DNA of 64,000 nucleotides from DATKZM01 sp035527975 (GTDB taxonomy: Bacteria; Pseudomonadota; Alphaproteobacteria; JAPULJ01): positions 1 through 64,000 of the forward strand of contig DATKZM010000049.1 in the NCBI GenBank assembly GCA_035527975.1. Direction: 5' to 3'. Shown piece after piece: positions 52,190 to 61,641 of the stretch. Position numbers and translations under genes: made by a program. The first letter of the stretch is position 1. The number at the start of each line of letters is the position of its first letter. Under the pieces are notes generated by a model that was given only the letters and a program-made list of their open reading frames with translations, did not search any database and was not told where the DNA came from.

Positions 52190-52978
52190 ATGCAAAAGAC
52201 GCAAGCAGGCTACGAATTTCTGAAGGTCACGACGGCCGACGGGATCGGCTGGATCGAATACAACCGGCCGCCGATCAACACCTTCAATCATGCGATGCTG
52301 CACGAAATGCGCGCGGCGCTCGATGCGCTGGTCGCCGATGATGCGACGCGCGTGGTGGTGATCGCGAGCGCGCTGGAAAAGCACTTCAGTGCTGGCGCGG
52401 AGCTGCAGCTCTTCGACGGGATCGGCAGCGACGGCATGCGCGACTGGGCGGAATACTGTCACGGCATTGTCGGCGTGTTGCGCGCCTCGCCCAAGCCGTT
52501 CCTGGCGGCGATCCATGGGGCGGCGGTGGGCGGCGGTTTGGAGATGACGTTTCATTGCGATCTGCGTTTCGCGGCCGCGACCGCCCGGATCGGCTCGCCG
52601 GAGATCAACATCAACTACCTGCCGCCGATCGCGGGCACGCAAGCGCTGGCGCGGCTGATGGGCCGCTCAAAGGCGCTCGACTATCTCTTTCGCGGCGAGC
52701 TGATCAGCGCTGGCGAGGCGCACAAGGCGGGACTGGTCGATTTCGTCTGTCCGCCGGAGACCCTGCGCGCGGAGGTGGCCGAGTATGCGGCCATGCTGGC
52801 GACCAAGCCGCCCGAGGCGCTCGCCGCAATCCGGCGCTGCGTGATCGATGGCGGGTCGCGGAGCTTCGAGGAAGGGCTGGCGATCGAACTCGACTGCGTA
52901 AGCGTGCTTGCGGCCACGCCCAATTTCGAGGAGGGTGTGCGCGCATTTCTGGGCCGGCGGCCGCCGGTCTGGAGGTGA
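52190..52978 (+). CDS. Enoyl-CoA hydratase/isomerase-family protein
   Basis: The protein has 262 residues, crotonase fold. Oxyanion-hole pieces are ASALEKHFSAGAEL and AAIHGAAVGGGLEMTFHCDL. The second catalytic glutamate position reads GSPEINI, so a Glu is there, but the first common Glu position is in GGGLEM. Specific substrate unknown. It starts 16 bp after tgt and precedes two DUF1330 genes, perhaps as one operon. Confidence 0.88.
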   Translation: MQKTQAGYEFLKVTTADGIGWIEYNRPPINTFNHAMLHEMRAALDALVADDATRVVVIASALEKHFSAGAELQLFDGIGSDGMRDWAEYCHGIVGVLRASPKPFLAAIHGAAVGGGLEMTFHCDLRFAAATARIGSPEININYLPPIAGTQALARLMGRSKALDYLFRGELISAGEAHKAGLVDFVCPPETLRAEVAEYAAMLATKPPEALAAIRRCVIDGGSRSFEEGLAIELDCVSVLAATPNFEEGVRAFLGRRPPVWR

Positions 52979-53029
52979 ACCGGCGGACAACGAGGTCCAA
53001 TTGGCAAAGAGAAAGAGGAGACGGTGAGG

Positions 53030-53317
53030 ATGGCGGTTTATCTGATCGCGCAGGTCGATATCAGCGACATGGACGTATTCATGGACTATCAGGATAAGGC
53101 GAAGGTCACGATCGAGAATGCCGGCGGCAAGATGCTGGTGCGCAACGCCGTGCCCGAGGCGGTCGAGGGTTCTACCGACGACCGTAAGATCGTGATGATC
53201 GAGTTCCCCTCGGCACAGGTCGCGGGCACGTGGTTCAAATCGCCCGAATACCAAGAGGTTGCCAAGATCCGCGAAGGCAAGGCGGTGGTCGAGGCGGTGA
53301 TGGTTCAGGGCCTTTAG
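53030..53317 (+). CDS. DUF1330-family protein 1
   Basis: The protein has 95 residues. It is a small alpha/beta-barrel-type (dimeric ferredoxin-like) domain: MAVYLIAQVDISDMDVFMDY, GGKMLVRNAVPE, IVMIEFPSAQVAGTWFKSPEYQEVAKIR. The ATG at 53030 has AGGAG before it; a GTG at 53024 is possible. Function unknown; relatives are found as paired genes. Confidence 0.85.
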   Translation: MAVYLIAQVDISDMDVFMDYQDKAKVTIENAGGKMLVRNAVPEAVEGSTDDRKIVMIEFPSAQVAGTWFKSPEYQEVAKIREGKAVVEAVMVQGL

Positions 53318-53375
53318 GCCATTTCTGGCGAACAGCAAGAAACGCCGAATGGCAAGAAACAGAGGGAGCAAGAAA

Positions 53376-53657
53376 ATGGCGGGATACATCATCACGCGGA
53401 TCGACGTGACCAACCCAGAGGGTATGAAGGCCTACCAGGAGGCGGTGCCGGCCAGCCTTGAAGCGGCCGGCGGCAAGTACCTCGTGCGCGGCGGCGAGGT
53501 CTATGGCCCCGACCCCGACGGCCGGCGCCTGGTCGTCATCGAGTTTCCGAGCGCCGCGGCCGCAAAGGCATGGTGGACGTCGCCCGAGTACCAGGCCATC
53601 GCCAAGCTGCGCGAAGGCCATGCGACCATGGACGCCGTCCTCGTCGAAGGCGTTTAG
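53376..53657 (+). CDS. DUF1330-family protein 2
   Basis: The protein has 93 residues, a paralogue of the gene 58 bp upstream: MAGYIITRIDVTNPEGMKAY, GGKYLVRGGEVYGPD, LVVIEFPSAAAAKAWWTSPEY. The ATG at 53376 follows GGGAGCAAG. The two may form a heterodimer, which is inference from the pairing. Confidence 0.85.
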   Translation: MAGYIITRIDVTNPEGMKAYQEAVPASLEAAGGKYLVRGGEVYGPDPDGRRLVVIEFPSAAAAKAWWTSPEYQAIAKLREGHATMDAVLVEGV

Positions 53658-53726
53658 GGCGCCGAGACCGCGACGCGCGTTGAGGCGCCTGATCGGTCGT
53701 AGAGCGCGCGGATGACGAGGACGTCG

Positions 53727-54158
53727 ATGAAAGAGGCACCGGTCATCCGCCGCGCTCAGCTCCCCGAGATCGCCGATTGCGCGCGGCTTTATGTCGAGAC
53801 AGGCCGCCGGACCTTCACCTGGCACCCGCGCAGCCATTTTCGCCGCGATGAGATCGCGCGTTGCGCAGAGGACGAGGACGTTTGGGTCGCGTTTCGAGAC
53901 GATGTGATCGCAGGGCTTCTGACTTATTTTGAGCCCGAGCATTTTGTGCATTTTCTCATGGTCGATTGGCGCTGGCGGGGCGAGGGGCTCGGATCGGCGC
54001 TGATCGCCCATGTCCGGGCGCACTATGGCGCACGGCACAAGTTGAAGGTGGACCGCCCGAACACGGATGCGCTGGGGTTCTATGCGGGCCATGGGTATAA
54101 GGAAATCGGCGAGGGCAAGAGCGACGGCGTGGCCTGGGTGTTGATGCGCTCGCCGTAG
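53727..54158 (+). CDS. GNAT-family N-acetyltransferase
   Basis: About 143 residues. The acetyl-CoA loop region is VDWRWRGEGLGSALIAHVRA (Q/RxxGxG/A form), followed by LKVDRPNTDALGFYAGHGYKEIGEG with the usual C-terminal strand. The ATG at 53727 has GAGG before it. Substrate unknown. It lies on the plus strand with the que genes. Confidence 0.85.
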   Translation: MKEAPVIRRAQLPEIADCARLYVETGRRTFTWHPRSHFRRDEIARCAEDEDVWVAFRDDVIAGLLTYFEPEHFVHFLMVDWRWRGEGLGSALIAHVRAHYGARHKLKVDRPNTDALGFYAGHGYKEIGEGKSDGVAWVLMRSP

Positions 54159-54261
54159 CCGCCGGGGCCCGGCGTGTCCATGGGCGCAAGTCCCATGCGC
54201 GCAAATCCCAGGGGCGTTTCGGCGCTTGGCCGGCCAGCGATTCGGGCCTAGTTTCAAGGCC

Positions 54262-54726
54262 ATGACCGATATCGATCAAGATCGTCTGACGGTTTTGGGG
54301 CAGCCGGCCGACCAGCCGGCCTCGCCCGACGAGGCCGTGCTCGATACCGTCGCGAACCCGCGCGAGGGGACCGATTATCTGGTGCGCTTCACCGCGCCGG
54401 AATTCACCTCGCTGTGTCCGGTTACCGGCCAGCCCGATTTCGCCCATCTCGTTATCGACTATGTGCCCGACCGGCTGATCGTGGAGAGCAAGTCGCTGAA
54501 ACTCTTTCTCGGCTCCTACCGCAACCACGGCGCCTTCCACGAGGACTGCACCGTGGAGATCGCCCAACGCCTGATCGACGCGATGACGCCCAAATGGCTG
54601 CGCATCGGCGGCTACTGGTATCCGCGCGGCGGCATCCCGATCGACGTTTTCTATCAGACCGGCGCGCCGCCGGCGGATCTGTGGATCCCCGATCAGGGCG
54701 TGGCGCCCTATCGGGGGCGGGGGTAG
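54262..54726 (+). CDS. queF: NADPH-dependent 7-cyano-7-deazaguanine reductase
   Basis: About 154 residues, single-domain (type I) QueF. Nucleophile C52 is in FTSLCPVTGQPDFAHL and the catalytic D59 follows. The NADPH motif ESKSLKLFLGSYRNHGAFHED is present. QueF reduces preQ0 to preQ1, the substrate of Tgt. The ATG at 54262 begins MTDIDQDRL. queG follows. Confidence 0.95.
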   Translation: MTDIDQDRLTVLGQPADQPASPDEAVLDTVANPREGTDYLVRFTAPEFTSLCPVTGQPDFAHLVIDYVPDRLIVESKSLKLFLGSYRNHGAFHEDCTVEIAQRLIDAMTPKWLRIGGYWYPRGGIPIDVFYQTGAPPADLWIPDQGVAPYRGRG

Positions 54727-54768
54727 GGGGCTCCCCGGCAATCACCGTGCAAGTTTCAGGCAACTCCC

Positions 54769-54866
54769 CCCTCCCTAGCCCTCCCCCTCAAGGGGGGAGG
54801 GAATTAGAGCGAGGCGCTTGCAACTTCGCCCCCTCCCCCCTTGAGGGGGAGGGTCGGGGTGGGGGG
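54769..54866. repeat. CCCTCCCCC inverted repeat before queG
   Basis: Two inverted arms with GCCCTCCCCCTCAAGGGG on the left and CCCCTTGAGGGGGAGGG on the right. The right arm ends at the queG start and its GGGGTGGGGGGT includes the purine stretch that must serve as the ribosome-binding site. Confidence 0.8.
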
Positions 54867-54868
54867 TG

Positions 54869-56023
<1,155 letters not shown>

Positions 56024-56026
56024 TGT

Positions 56027-56716
56027 TCACGAAGCGTGCGTCATCAGCCAGTCGTGGACGGGGATAAGCGGGCGGAAGAGCGCCAACGCCAGATCGACCG
56101 CGCCGAGCCCGAACAGCGCATCGGGGATCGCCCCATCGCCCCGCACGACAATGCCTTTGTGCTTCAGGAGATCGGCATGGGGAGCCTCGGCATCGAAGCC
56201 AGCCGGCACGCGTTTCAGCGCCGGCGGATCGAGGATCATGCCCGGCCCGGCCATGCCGATTTTTATCGCCTCGGCAAGCACCGCGCCTTTGGCCGGATCG
56301 GCGACCGCGGCCCGGAATCGGGTAAGCTGGTCGGGGCCGAAGGCCCAGTTGCCGACCCCCGCGCCGACATCGGTAGGGCTGATCACGAAATGAAATCCCG
56401 ACGAGCCCGCCGGCTTGGCGCCGCGCCAGAAGACGAAATGCAGATGCGTGTTGTACGGCGTCTTGTCCTTGGAAAAGCGCGTGTCGCGGTTGATGCGGTG
56501 GATGGAGCCGCCGATTTTGGGCTCGGCCGTCAGACCCTCGGCGATCTCGCCCAGCCGCCCGGACATGGCCGCCACGAAATCGCGCGCGGGTTCCTTGAAC
56601 AGGGTTTCGTAATCGCCTTTGCGCGCTTCGAACCAGGCACGCTCGTTGTTGGCTTTGAGGCCGGCGAGAAATGCGATCAGATTGTGGGAGAAACCGGCGA
56701 ATTCGGACCCTGACAT
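56027..56716 (-). CDS. DUF2461-family protein
   Basis: About 229 residues from ATG 56716. It has FLAGLKANNERAWFEARKGDYE, RINRDTRFSKDKTPYNTHLHFVFW and FHFVISPTDVGAGVGNWAF, all typical of TIGR02453/DUF2461. Function unknown; cytoplasmic. It ends 3 bp from the queG stop (convergent). Confidence 0.85.
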   Translation of the reverse strand: MSGSEFAGFSHNLIAFLAGLKANNERAWFEARKGDYETLFKEPARDFVAAMSGRLGEIAEGLTAEPKIGGSIHRINRDTRFSKDKTPYNTHLHFVFWRGAKPAGSSGFHFVISPTDVGAGVGNWAFGPDQLTRFRAAVADPAKGAVLAEAIKIGMAGPGMILDPPALKRVPAGFDAEAPHADLLKHKGIVVRGDGAIPDALFGLGAVDLALALFRPLIPVHDWLMTHAS

Positions 56717-56817
56717 TACATATGATCCTGTTTTGTTCTTTCCATCATGTGCCGACATTGATAGGAATCCAGGCTAAATGCAAGCCCGATTGGCGCGCAA
56801 TCATTGGGAGTGGGCGG

Positions 56818-57177
56818 ATGAGCGGTGATGCGGGGCATAGCGCGGGGCTGGGCGCGGGACGCGGCGTCTTCGAAGGCATCGTCGGGCGCATGACGGCCGA
56901 GCATGACGGCGTCGCGCCGGGGCGGATGATGTCTCGCGCCGCCGTTGCGTATAAAGGCAAGGTCTTCTCCTTTCTCGGCGACAAGGACGAGATGGTCTTC
57001 CGGCTCGGCAAGGGCTATGACCCCGACGCGGCCGGGCTGGTCGATTGGAGCTATCTTTCGCCCTTCAAGAACAAGCCGCCGATGCGCGGTTGGATCGGCG
57101 TGCGCGCCGCGCAGGCCGACCGTTGGTCGGATCTGGCCGAGAAAGCGCTGGCGGTGATGCGGGCGGAGCGGGGGTAG
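56818..57177 (+). CDS. Conserved hypothetical protein, TfoX/YjbR-like
   Basis: About 119 residues. The ATG at 56818 has GGGAGTGGGCGG upstream. It carries FEGIVGRMTAEHDGVAPGRMMS and KGKVFSFLGDKDEMVFRLGKG, which resemble the small TfoX-N/MmcQ-like fold. Function unknown. It is divergent from the DUF2461 gene. Confidence 0.65.
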   Translation: MSGDAGHSAGLGAGRGVFEGIVGRMTAEHDGVAPGRMMSRAAVAYKGKVFSFLGDKDEMVFRLGKGYDPDAAGLVDWSYLSPFKNKPPMRGWIGVRAAQADRWSDLAEKALAVMRAERG

Positions 57178-57295
57178 GGGGCGCCGCTGCCCGTCGTGAC
57201 CGCAATCACTGCGGTTTGTGTGGGTTCGCGGCAGGTTGGGGTGAACTTTGGCGGGGCCTTGTGTCCCCGTTGCCTGAACCTGATCGGAGTGCACA

Positions 57296-57682
57296 ATGCC
57301 CCAAACAACAAACGATAAGCCACGGCACAAGACAGGACCGAGCTTTTGGTCCGACGCCGGGTCGCCAAGCGCGACCAACGATTTCGGGAAATATGAGATG
57401 GTCTTCGACCGCTCTTTGCGGAGCATGGTCTATCTGACCGCGCTTAGCCTGAGCGTGTTGCTTGTCTTCATCCTCGATTGGTCGGCCTTCTCGACGCCGT
57501 CACTCACCAGTATCGTCATGGGCGTGGCGGTCCCGTTGGGACTGGCGATCACTGGCTGGTTTTCCGCGCCGCGTCCGACGGCGACCACGAATGGTTCGCC
57601 CAGCTGGGGCGGGCGGGCCCTGGGCGTGCTGCCGGGCGCATTCATCGCGGTGATCGCAACGGCGGCCATGGTGAAGGGTTGA
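57296..57682 (+). CDS. Hypothetical membrane protein
   Basis: The protein has 128 residues with three membrane helices (SMVYLTALSLSVLLVFIL, TSIVMGVAVPLGLAITGWF and VLPGAFIAVIATAAMV) and a hydrophilic N-terminus of ~40 residues. No family recognised. It is convergent with the acyl-CoA dehydrogenase gene. Confidence 0.65.
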   Translation: MPQTTNDKPRHKTGPSFWSDAGSPSATNDFGKYEMVFDRSLRSMVYLTALSLSVLLVFILDWSAFSTPSLTSIVMGVAVPLGLAITGWFSAPRPTATTNGSPSWGGRALGVLPGAFIAVIATAAMVKG

Positions 57683-57728
57683 TTGCAATCCGGTTGGCAA
57701 AGCGGGTGTAGCGCCTCCACCCGGCGCC

Positions 57729-58871
57729 TCACATCCGTTTCGCCACTTCCTCCAGCATCACCTCGGTGGCGCCGCCGCCGATGGCGAGGATGCGGGCATC
57801 GCGGGTCATGCGCTCGATCGGGCATTCGCGCATATAGCCCATGCCGCCGTGGAACTGCTGGCACGAATACATCACCTCGTTGACCAACTCGCCGCAATAG
57901 GACTTGGCCATCGAGACTTCTTTGGTTGCGTCCTGGCCCTGGGCGTCGCACCAGGCGGCATGATGGGTGAGCCGGCGCCCGGCCTCGACCTTGGCTGCCA
58001 GCATGGCGAGTTTCTGGCGGATCACCTGCTTGTCCCACAGCGTGCCGCCGAAGGCTTTGCGCGTGCGCACGTAGTCGAGCGTGATCTCGATGGCGCGCGC
58101 AGCCTCAGACATCGCCATGGCGGCGATGACGATGCGCTCGTTCTGGAAATTGTCCATCACTGCGTAAAAGCCCTTGTTCTCCTCGCCGATGAGCGCGTCG
58201 GCGGGCAGCTTGGCGTCCTCGAAGACAAGTTCGGCCGTATCGGAGGCGAGCCAGCCCATCTTGTCGAGCTTGCGCGCGACCGAGAAGCCGGGCGTGTCGC
58301 GCTCGACGGCGAACATCGACAAACCCTTCGAGCCCTTGGCCTCGGGGTCGGTGCGCGCGGCGACGAACAAAAGATCGGCATTGGCGCCATTGGTGATGAA
58401 GGTCTTGGCGCCGTTCAAGACCCAGCCATTGCCCGAGCGCTGGGCACGGGTGCGCAGGTTTGCTACGTCGGAGCCGGCATCGGGCTCGGTGACTGCGACC
58501 GCGGTCAGGACATCGCCTCTGATGATGGCGGGGAGGTATTTGGCCTTCTGTTCCTCGGTGCCGTAGCGCGCCAGATGCGGCGAGGCCATGTCGGTATGCA
58601 CCATCACCATCGCCGTGAAGCCGCCATAGGTCGAGCGGCCAAGCTCCTCGGCCAGTACCACCGTGCCCATCGTGTCCATGCCGGCGCCGCCATATTTCTC
58701 CGGATGGCGGATGCCGAGCAGGCCGAGCTCGCCCATGCGTTTCAGCGGCTCGCGGGGGATGTTGCCCGCCGCTTCCCAGGCGTCGCCATTGGGCACGACT
58801 TCTTCCTCGACGAAGCGGCGGACAGTGTTGCGCAAAAGCGCGTGCTCTTCGCTGAAATGAACGGATTCCAT
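57729..58871 (-). CDS. Acyl-CoA dehydrogenase
   Basis: The protein has 380 residues from ATG 58871. Features: AVTEPDAGSDVANLRTRA (FAD and substrate strand), GWVLNGAKTFITNGANADL, ERIVIAAMAMSEAARAIE, and the catalytic region CQQFHGGMGYMRECPIERMTRDARI in the C-terminal half. Specific chain length is not clear. It acts in fatty acid or amino acid breakdown in the cytoplasm. No partner ETF or hydratase genes are adjacent. Confidence 0.92.
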   Translation of the reverse strand: MESVHFSEEHALLRNTVRRFVEEEVVPNGDAWEAAGNIPREPLKRMGELGLLGIRHPEKYGGAGMDTMGTVVLAEELGRSTYGGFTAMVMVHTDMASPHLARYGTEEQKAKYLPAIIRGDVLTAVAVTEPDAGSDVANLRTRAQRSGNGWVLNGAKTFITNGANADLLFVAARTDPEAKGSKGLSMFAVERDTPGFSVARKLDKMGWLASDTAELVFEDAKLPADALIGEENKGFYAVMDNFQNERIVIAAMAMSEAARAIEITLDYVRTRKAFGGTLWDKQVIRQKLAMLAAKVEAGRRLTHHAAWCDAQGQDATKEVSMAKSYCGELVNEVMYSCQQFHGGMGYMRECPIERMTRDARILAIGGGATEVMLEEVAKRM

Positions 58872-59102
58872 TTGCGTTTCCGCCTTTCGGGCTCGCCGTG
58901 GACTGCTGCGCTGCCGCACCGTGGATTGCTGTGCAGCGGCACTATGCGTGCGCCGACGGCCGCCTTCAAGCGTGGCCTCCGGCCTTAAAATTATGCGGGG
59001 GTGTGACAGCCGTCATAGCCCGCGGCAACGGCTTCGCTCACAGTGCGCGCATTGAACGGCCCGCATGACCAGCGGCCCCGGATACGGAGGCACACCAGAC
59101 CC

Positions 59103-59315
59103 ATGAAACGCGAGATCCTCGTTCCCGTCACCATTCTCGCCCTTGCCCTCCTTGCCGCCGCCGGCGCGCCCGCCATGGGCGTGCTCGCCAGCAACGCCGC
59201 CTTCGGCGCCGAAACGACGGTTGTAACCGCATCACTCGGCGCCGATGGCAGAGGTCTTGCCGCGCAGTTCTCGTCGGCCGGACATTGGAATACCAGCGGC
59301 CAGGCGTGCCGCTAG
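59103..59315 (+). CDS. Small secreted hypothetical protein
   Basis: The protein has 70 residues: a signal peptide (MKREILVPVTILALALLAAA) and a short mature part ASLGADGRGLAAQFSSAGHW ending in a Cys. A GGAGG lies about 14 bp before the ATG. No family recognised. It is followed by an 11-bp repeat array and a strong terminator, which supports real expression. Confidence 0.55.
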   Translation: MKREILVPVTILALALLAAAGAPAMGVLASNAAFGAETTVVTASLGADGRGLAAQFSSAGHWNTSGQACR

Positions 59316-59317
59316 CG

Positions 59318-59361
59318 GCGCTCTCGCAGCGCTCTAGCAGCGCTCTAGCAGCGCTCTAGCA
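59318..59361. repeat. 11-bp tandem repeat, four copies
   Basis: The unit GCGCTCTAGCA occurs four times (first copy with one change) just after the stop of the small secreted protein and before its terminator. Confidence 0.85.
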
Positions 59362-59390
59362 GCTAGGCGGGATTCTCCGATAAAATGATA

Positions 59391-59418
59391 CCGGGCGGCA
59401 GCAATGCCGCCCGGTTTT
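59391..59418 (+). terminator. Rho-independent terminator
   Basis: A perfect 9-bp stem CCGGGCGGC/GCCGCCCGG with loop AGCAAT is followed by TTTT. It ends the transcript of the small secreted protein gene on the plus strand. Confidence 0.85.
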
Positions 59419-59462
59419 CAATTGGGGCGCGCCATCGCCGCGTCGGAAAGGGGCTTGGTTGC

Positions 59463-60224
59463 ATGACGCGCATACTCATCGCGAGTGATCTGCATCTGGA
59501 ATTCTCCGACATCACGCTCGACGCGAGCACGGCAGACATCGTGGTGCTGGCGGGCGATATCCACGAAGGCGCCGCGGGCATTGAATGGGCGAAATCTCGA
59601 TTTGCCCAACCGGTGATTTATGTCGCCGGCAATCACGAATTCTACAATGGCGAGATCGGCGCGGTGACGGCGGCGATGAAGGCCGCGGCTGTTGGCTCGA
59701 ACGTGCATGTCCTCGACGACGAGGCGGTGACCATTTCCGGCGTACGAATTCTCGGCGCGGTGCTTTGGACCGACTTCGCGCTCTATGGCGAACAGGTCAA
59801 ATCCGAGGCGTTCGGACAGTGTTTGAAGTTCATGCCGGACTTCAAGATTGTTTCCTATGGATCTGAAATACTTGCACCGGAAGATACGATAGCCATGCAT
59901 GCGCGCAGCCGCGACTGGCTCGCGGGCAATCTGGCGCTATCGCATGATGGGCCGACGGTCGTCGTCACGCATCACGCCCCGCATCGCGGCTCGCTCGCCG
60001 CACGCTTCGCAGAGGATCCCGTGAGCGCGGCCTTCGTGAGCGACTTGGAGGCGATGATCCTGGAGGCCGGGCCGGCGCTCTGGATCCACGGCCACACGCA
60101 TACCAGCTTCGACTATCAGGTCGGGCCGACGCGGGTGGTGTGCAATCCGCGCGGCTATACACGGAAACCCAACGCCCACCGCGAAAACCCTGGGTTTGCG
60201 AGGGACTTCAGCATCGAGGTCTGA
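59463..60224 (+). CDS. Metallophosphoesterase
   Basis: The protein has 253 residues. Calcineurin-type metal motifs are in order: SDLHLEF, GDIHEG, GNHEFYNG, VTHHAPH and HGHTHTSFDY. The ATG at 59463 begins MTRILIASDLHLEFSD. Substrate (phosphodiester or phosphomonoester) unknown. It stands between a terminator and the di-haem cytochrome gene. Confidence 0.9.
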   Translation: MTRILIASDLHLEFSDITLDASTADIVVLAGDIHEGAAGIEWAKSRFAQPVIYVAGNHEFYNGEIGAVTAAMKAAAVGSNVHVLDDEAVTISGVRILGAVLWTDFALYGEQVKSEAFGQCLKFMPDFKIVSYGSEILAPEDTIAMHARSRDWLAGNLALSHDGPTVVVTHHAPHRGSLAARFAEDPVSAAFVSDLEAMILEAGPALWIHGHTHTSFDYQVGPTRVVCNPRGYTRKPNAHRENPGFARDFSIEV

Positions 60225-60314
60225 TCAGGCGTCTTTGGTCACGTTGACGTGTTGGGGCCGTGTCTTGAAACGGCCGCAAATGGGTCATTAGTGTTTGGGC
60301 ATGGGTGTTCGGGC

Positions 60315-61628
60315 ATGACGATAAGACCAGTCGCCGCGGCCGTGATAGCTGGACTTGTCGGATTGACCGGTCTGGCAAACGCGGATTCGTTCGACCGCCG
60401 TGCGCTCTGGCTGCCGCGCGGCGATGCGCTTGCCGGTGCGTTGAAGACCCGGCCGAAGCGCTATCTCGATATCGCATCGCTTCCGGCCGCCGCGCGCCGG
60501 CGGGTCTATCTGGGTGCGGTGCTCTTCCGCACGCCGGAGCTGCTGGGCCTCGAAGCACGCCGCATCGGCATGAGCTGCGAGACCTGCCACAGCGGTGGAC
60601 ACGTCAATGCGGGCTTTTTCCTGCCCGGCCTGTCGGCCCGCAACGGCACCGTCGATCTGACCAGCAGCGTGTTCCACCGTCCGGCCGATGACGGGCGCTT
60701 CAATCCGATCCGCATCCCGAGCCTTCGCGGGGTTGCGCGTACGGCGCCCTATGGTCATCGGGGACGTTTTCCGACCCTTGCGGCCTTCGCGGCCCATGTC
60801 ATTGTCGATGAGTTCGGTGGCGCCATGCCCTCCAAGCCGGTCCTGCAGGCGCTGGCGGCCTATATGGCGGCGCTCAAGCCTCCACCGAACCCGATGCTCG
60901 CGCGCGATGGGACGCTGACGGCAGGCGCGCCCGCGGCGGTGCGGCGTGGCGAGCGGCTGTTTTTCGCGCCGGGTACCGCAAGCGGCAAGCAAGCCTGCGC
61001 CGCCTGCCACGTTCCCGCGCGCGGCTTTAGCGATGGGCGGCGCCATGATGTCGGTACGGGCGGGGCGATCGACACGCCGGGCCTGTTGGGTGCGGGGGTC
61101 GGGCCCTACCTGCATGATGGCCGCTACGATCTTCTGGGCCGGGCGGTCGGTCACTTCACGCGGCGGTTCGGCGTCGGCAGGGAGCCGCGCGGTCTCTCGG
61201 ATCTGGTTGCCTATCTGCGTGTCGTGGGCGCGGCCAAGAACGACCGCGAGCGCGTGACCTTGCAAAGCGATGTTGCCAGTATCACGCAGGGTGAGGCGGT
61301 GCTCGAGGCTCTCGTAAATCGGCGCGACAATGCATTGCTTGGGCTGGTTGCGGCGACGCTGCGCCGCGATTTGGGACGGGTTCACGACCGCTTTCCAGAT
61401 CGGGAGCACGCAGATGCCCGCAGCATGCTCGTGGCGTGGTCGCGCGGGCTGCAAGCGGTGCGCAACGCGGCGGAGGCGGGCGATCATGCCCGTGCGCGCA
61501 GGGCTCTGATGAGCCTGCGGGCGGCGCGACCTGGCTGGCTCAGCAAGTTGCGCCGGGCGGAAGGGACGTCGCTCTACGATCCCGTACGGCTCGACGGATT
61601 TCTGGCGGCCCGGAAGAAAACGCGTTAG
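60315..61628 (+). CDS. Di-haem c-type cytochrome, cytochrome c peroxidase/MauG-like
   Basis: About 437 residues from the ATG at 60315, with a signal peptide (MTIRPVAAAVIAGLVGLTGLANA). Haem-binding motifs CETCH (near residue 96) and CAACH (near 233) mark two c-type haems. The segment FNPIRIPSLRGVARTAPYGHRGRFPTLAAF is typical of the CcpA/MauG group. A C-terminal ~100-residue helical extension follows. The protein should work in the periplasm; peroxidase or another oxidation is possible. Confidence 0.88.
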   Translation: MTIRPVAAAVIAGLVGLTGLANADSFDRRALWLPRGDALAGALKTRPKRYLDIASLPAAARRRVYLGAVLFRTPELLGLEARRIGMSCETCHSGGHVNAGFFLPGLSARNGTVDLTSSVFHRPADDGRFNPIRIPSLRGVARTAPYGHRGRFPTLAAFAAHVIVDEFGGAMPSKPVLQALAAYMAALKPPPNPMLARDGTLTAGAPAAVRRGERLFFAPGTASGKQACAACHVPARGFSDGRRHDVGTGGAIDTPGLLGAGVGPYLHDGRYDLLGRAVGHFTRRFGVGREPRGLSDLVAYLRVVGAAKNDRERVTLQSDVASITQGEAVLEALVNRRDNALLGLVAATLRRDLGRVHDRFPDREHADARSMLVAWSRGLQAVRNAAEAGDHARARRALMSLRAARPGWLSKLRRAEGTSLYDPVRLDGFLAARKKTR

Positions 61629-61641
61629 CCCTCGACCGCCG

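Noticed and set aside
52190..52978. Second RpfF-type DSF synthase
   Set aside because: It has the crotonase fold but lacks the FNLGGDL and LFPGMGAYS blocks of RpfF; it fits ordinary enoyl-CoA hydratases.
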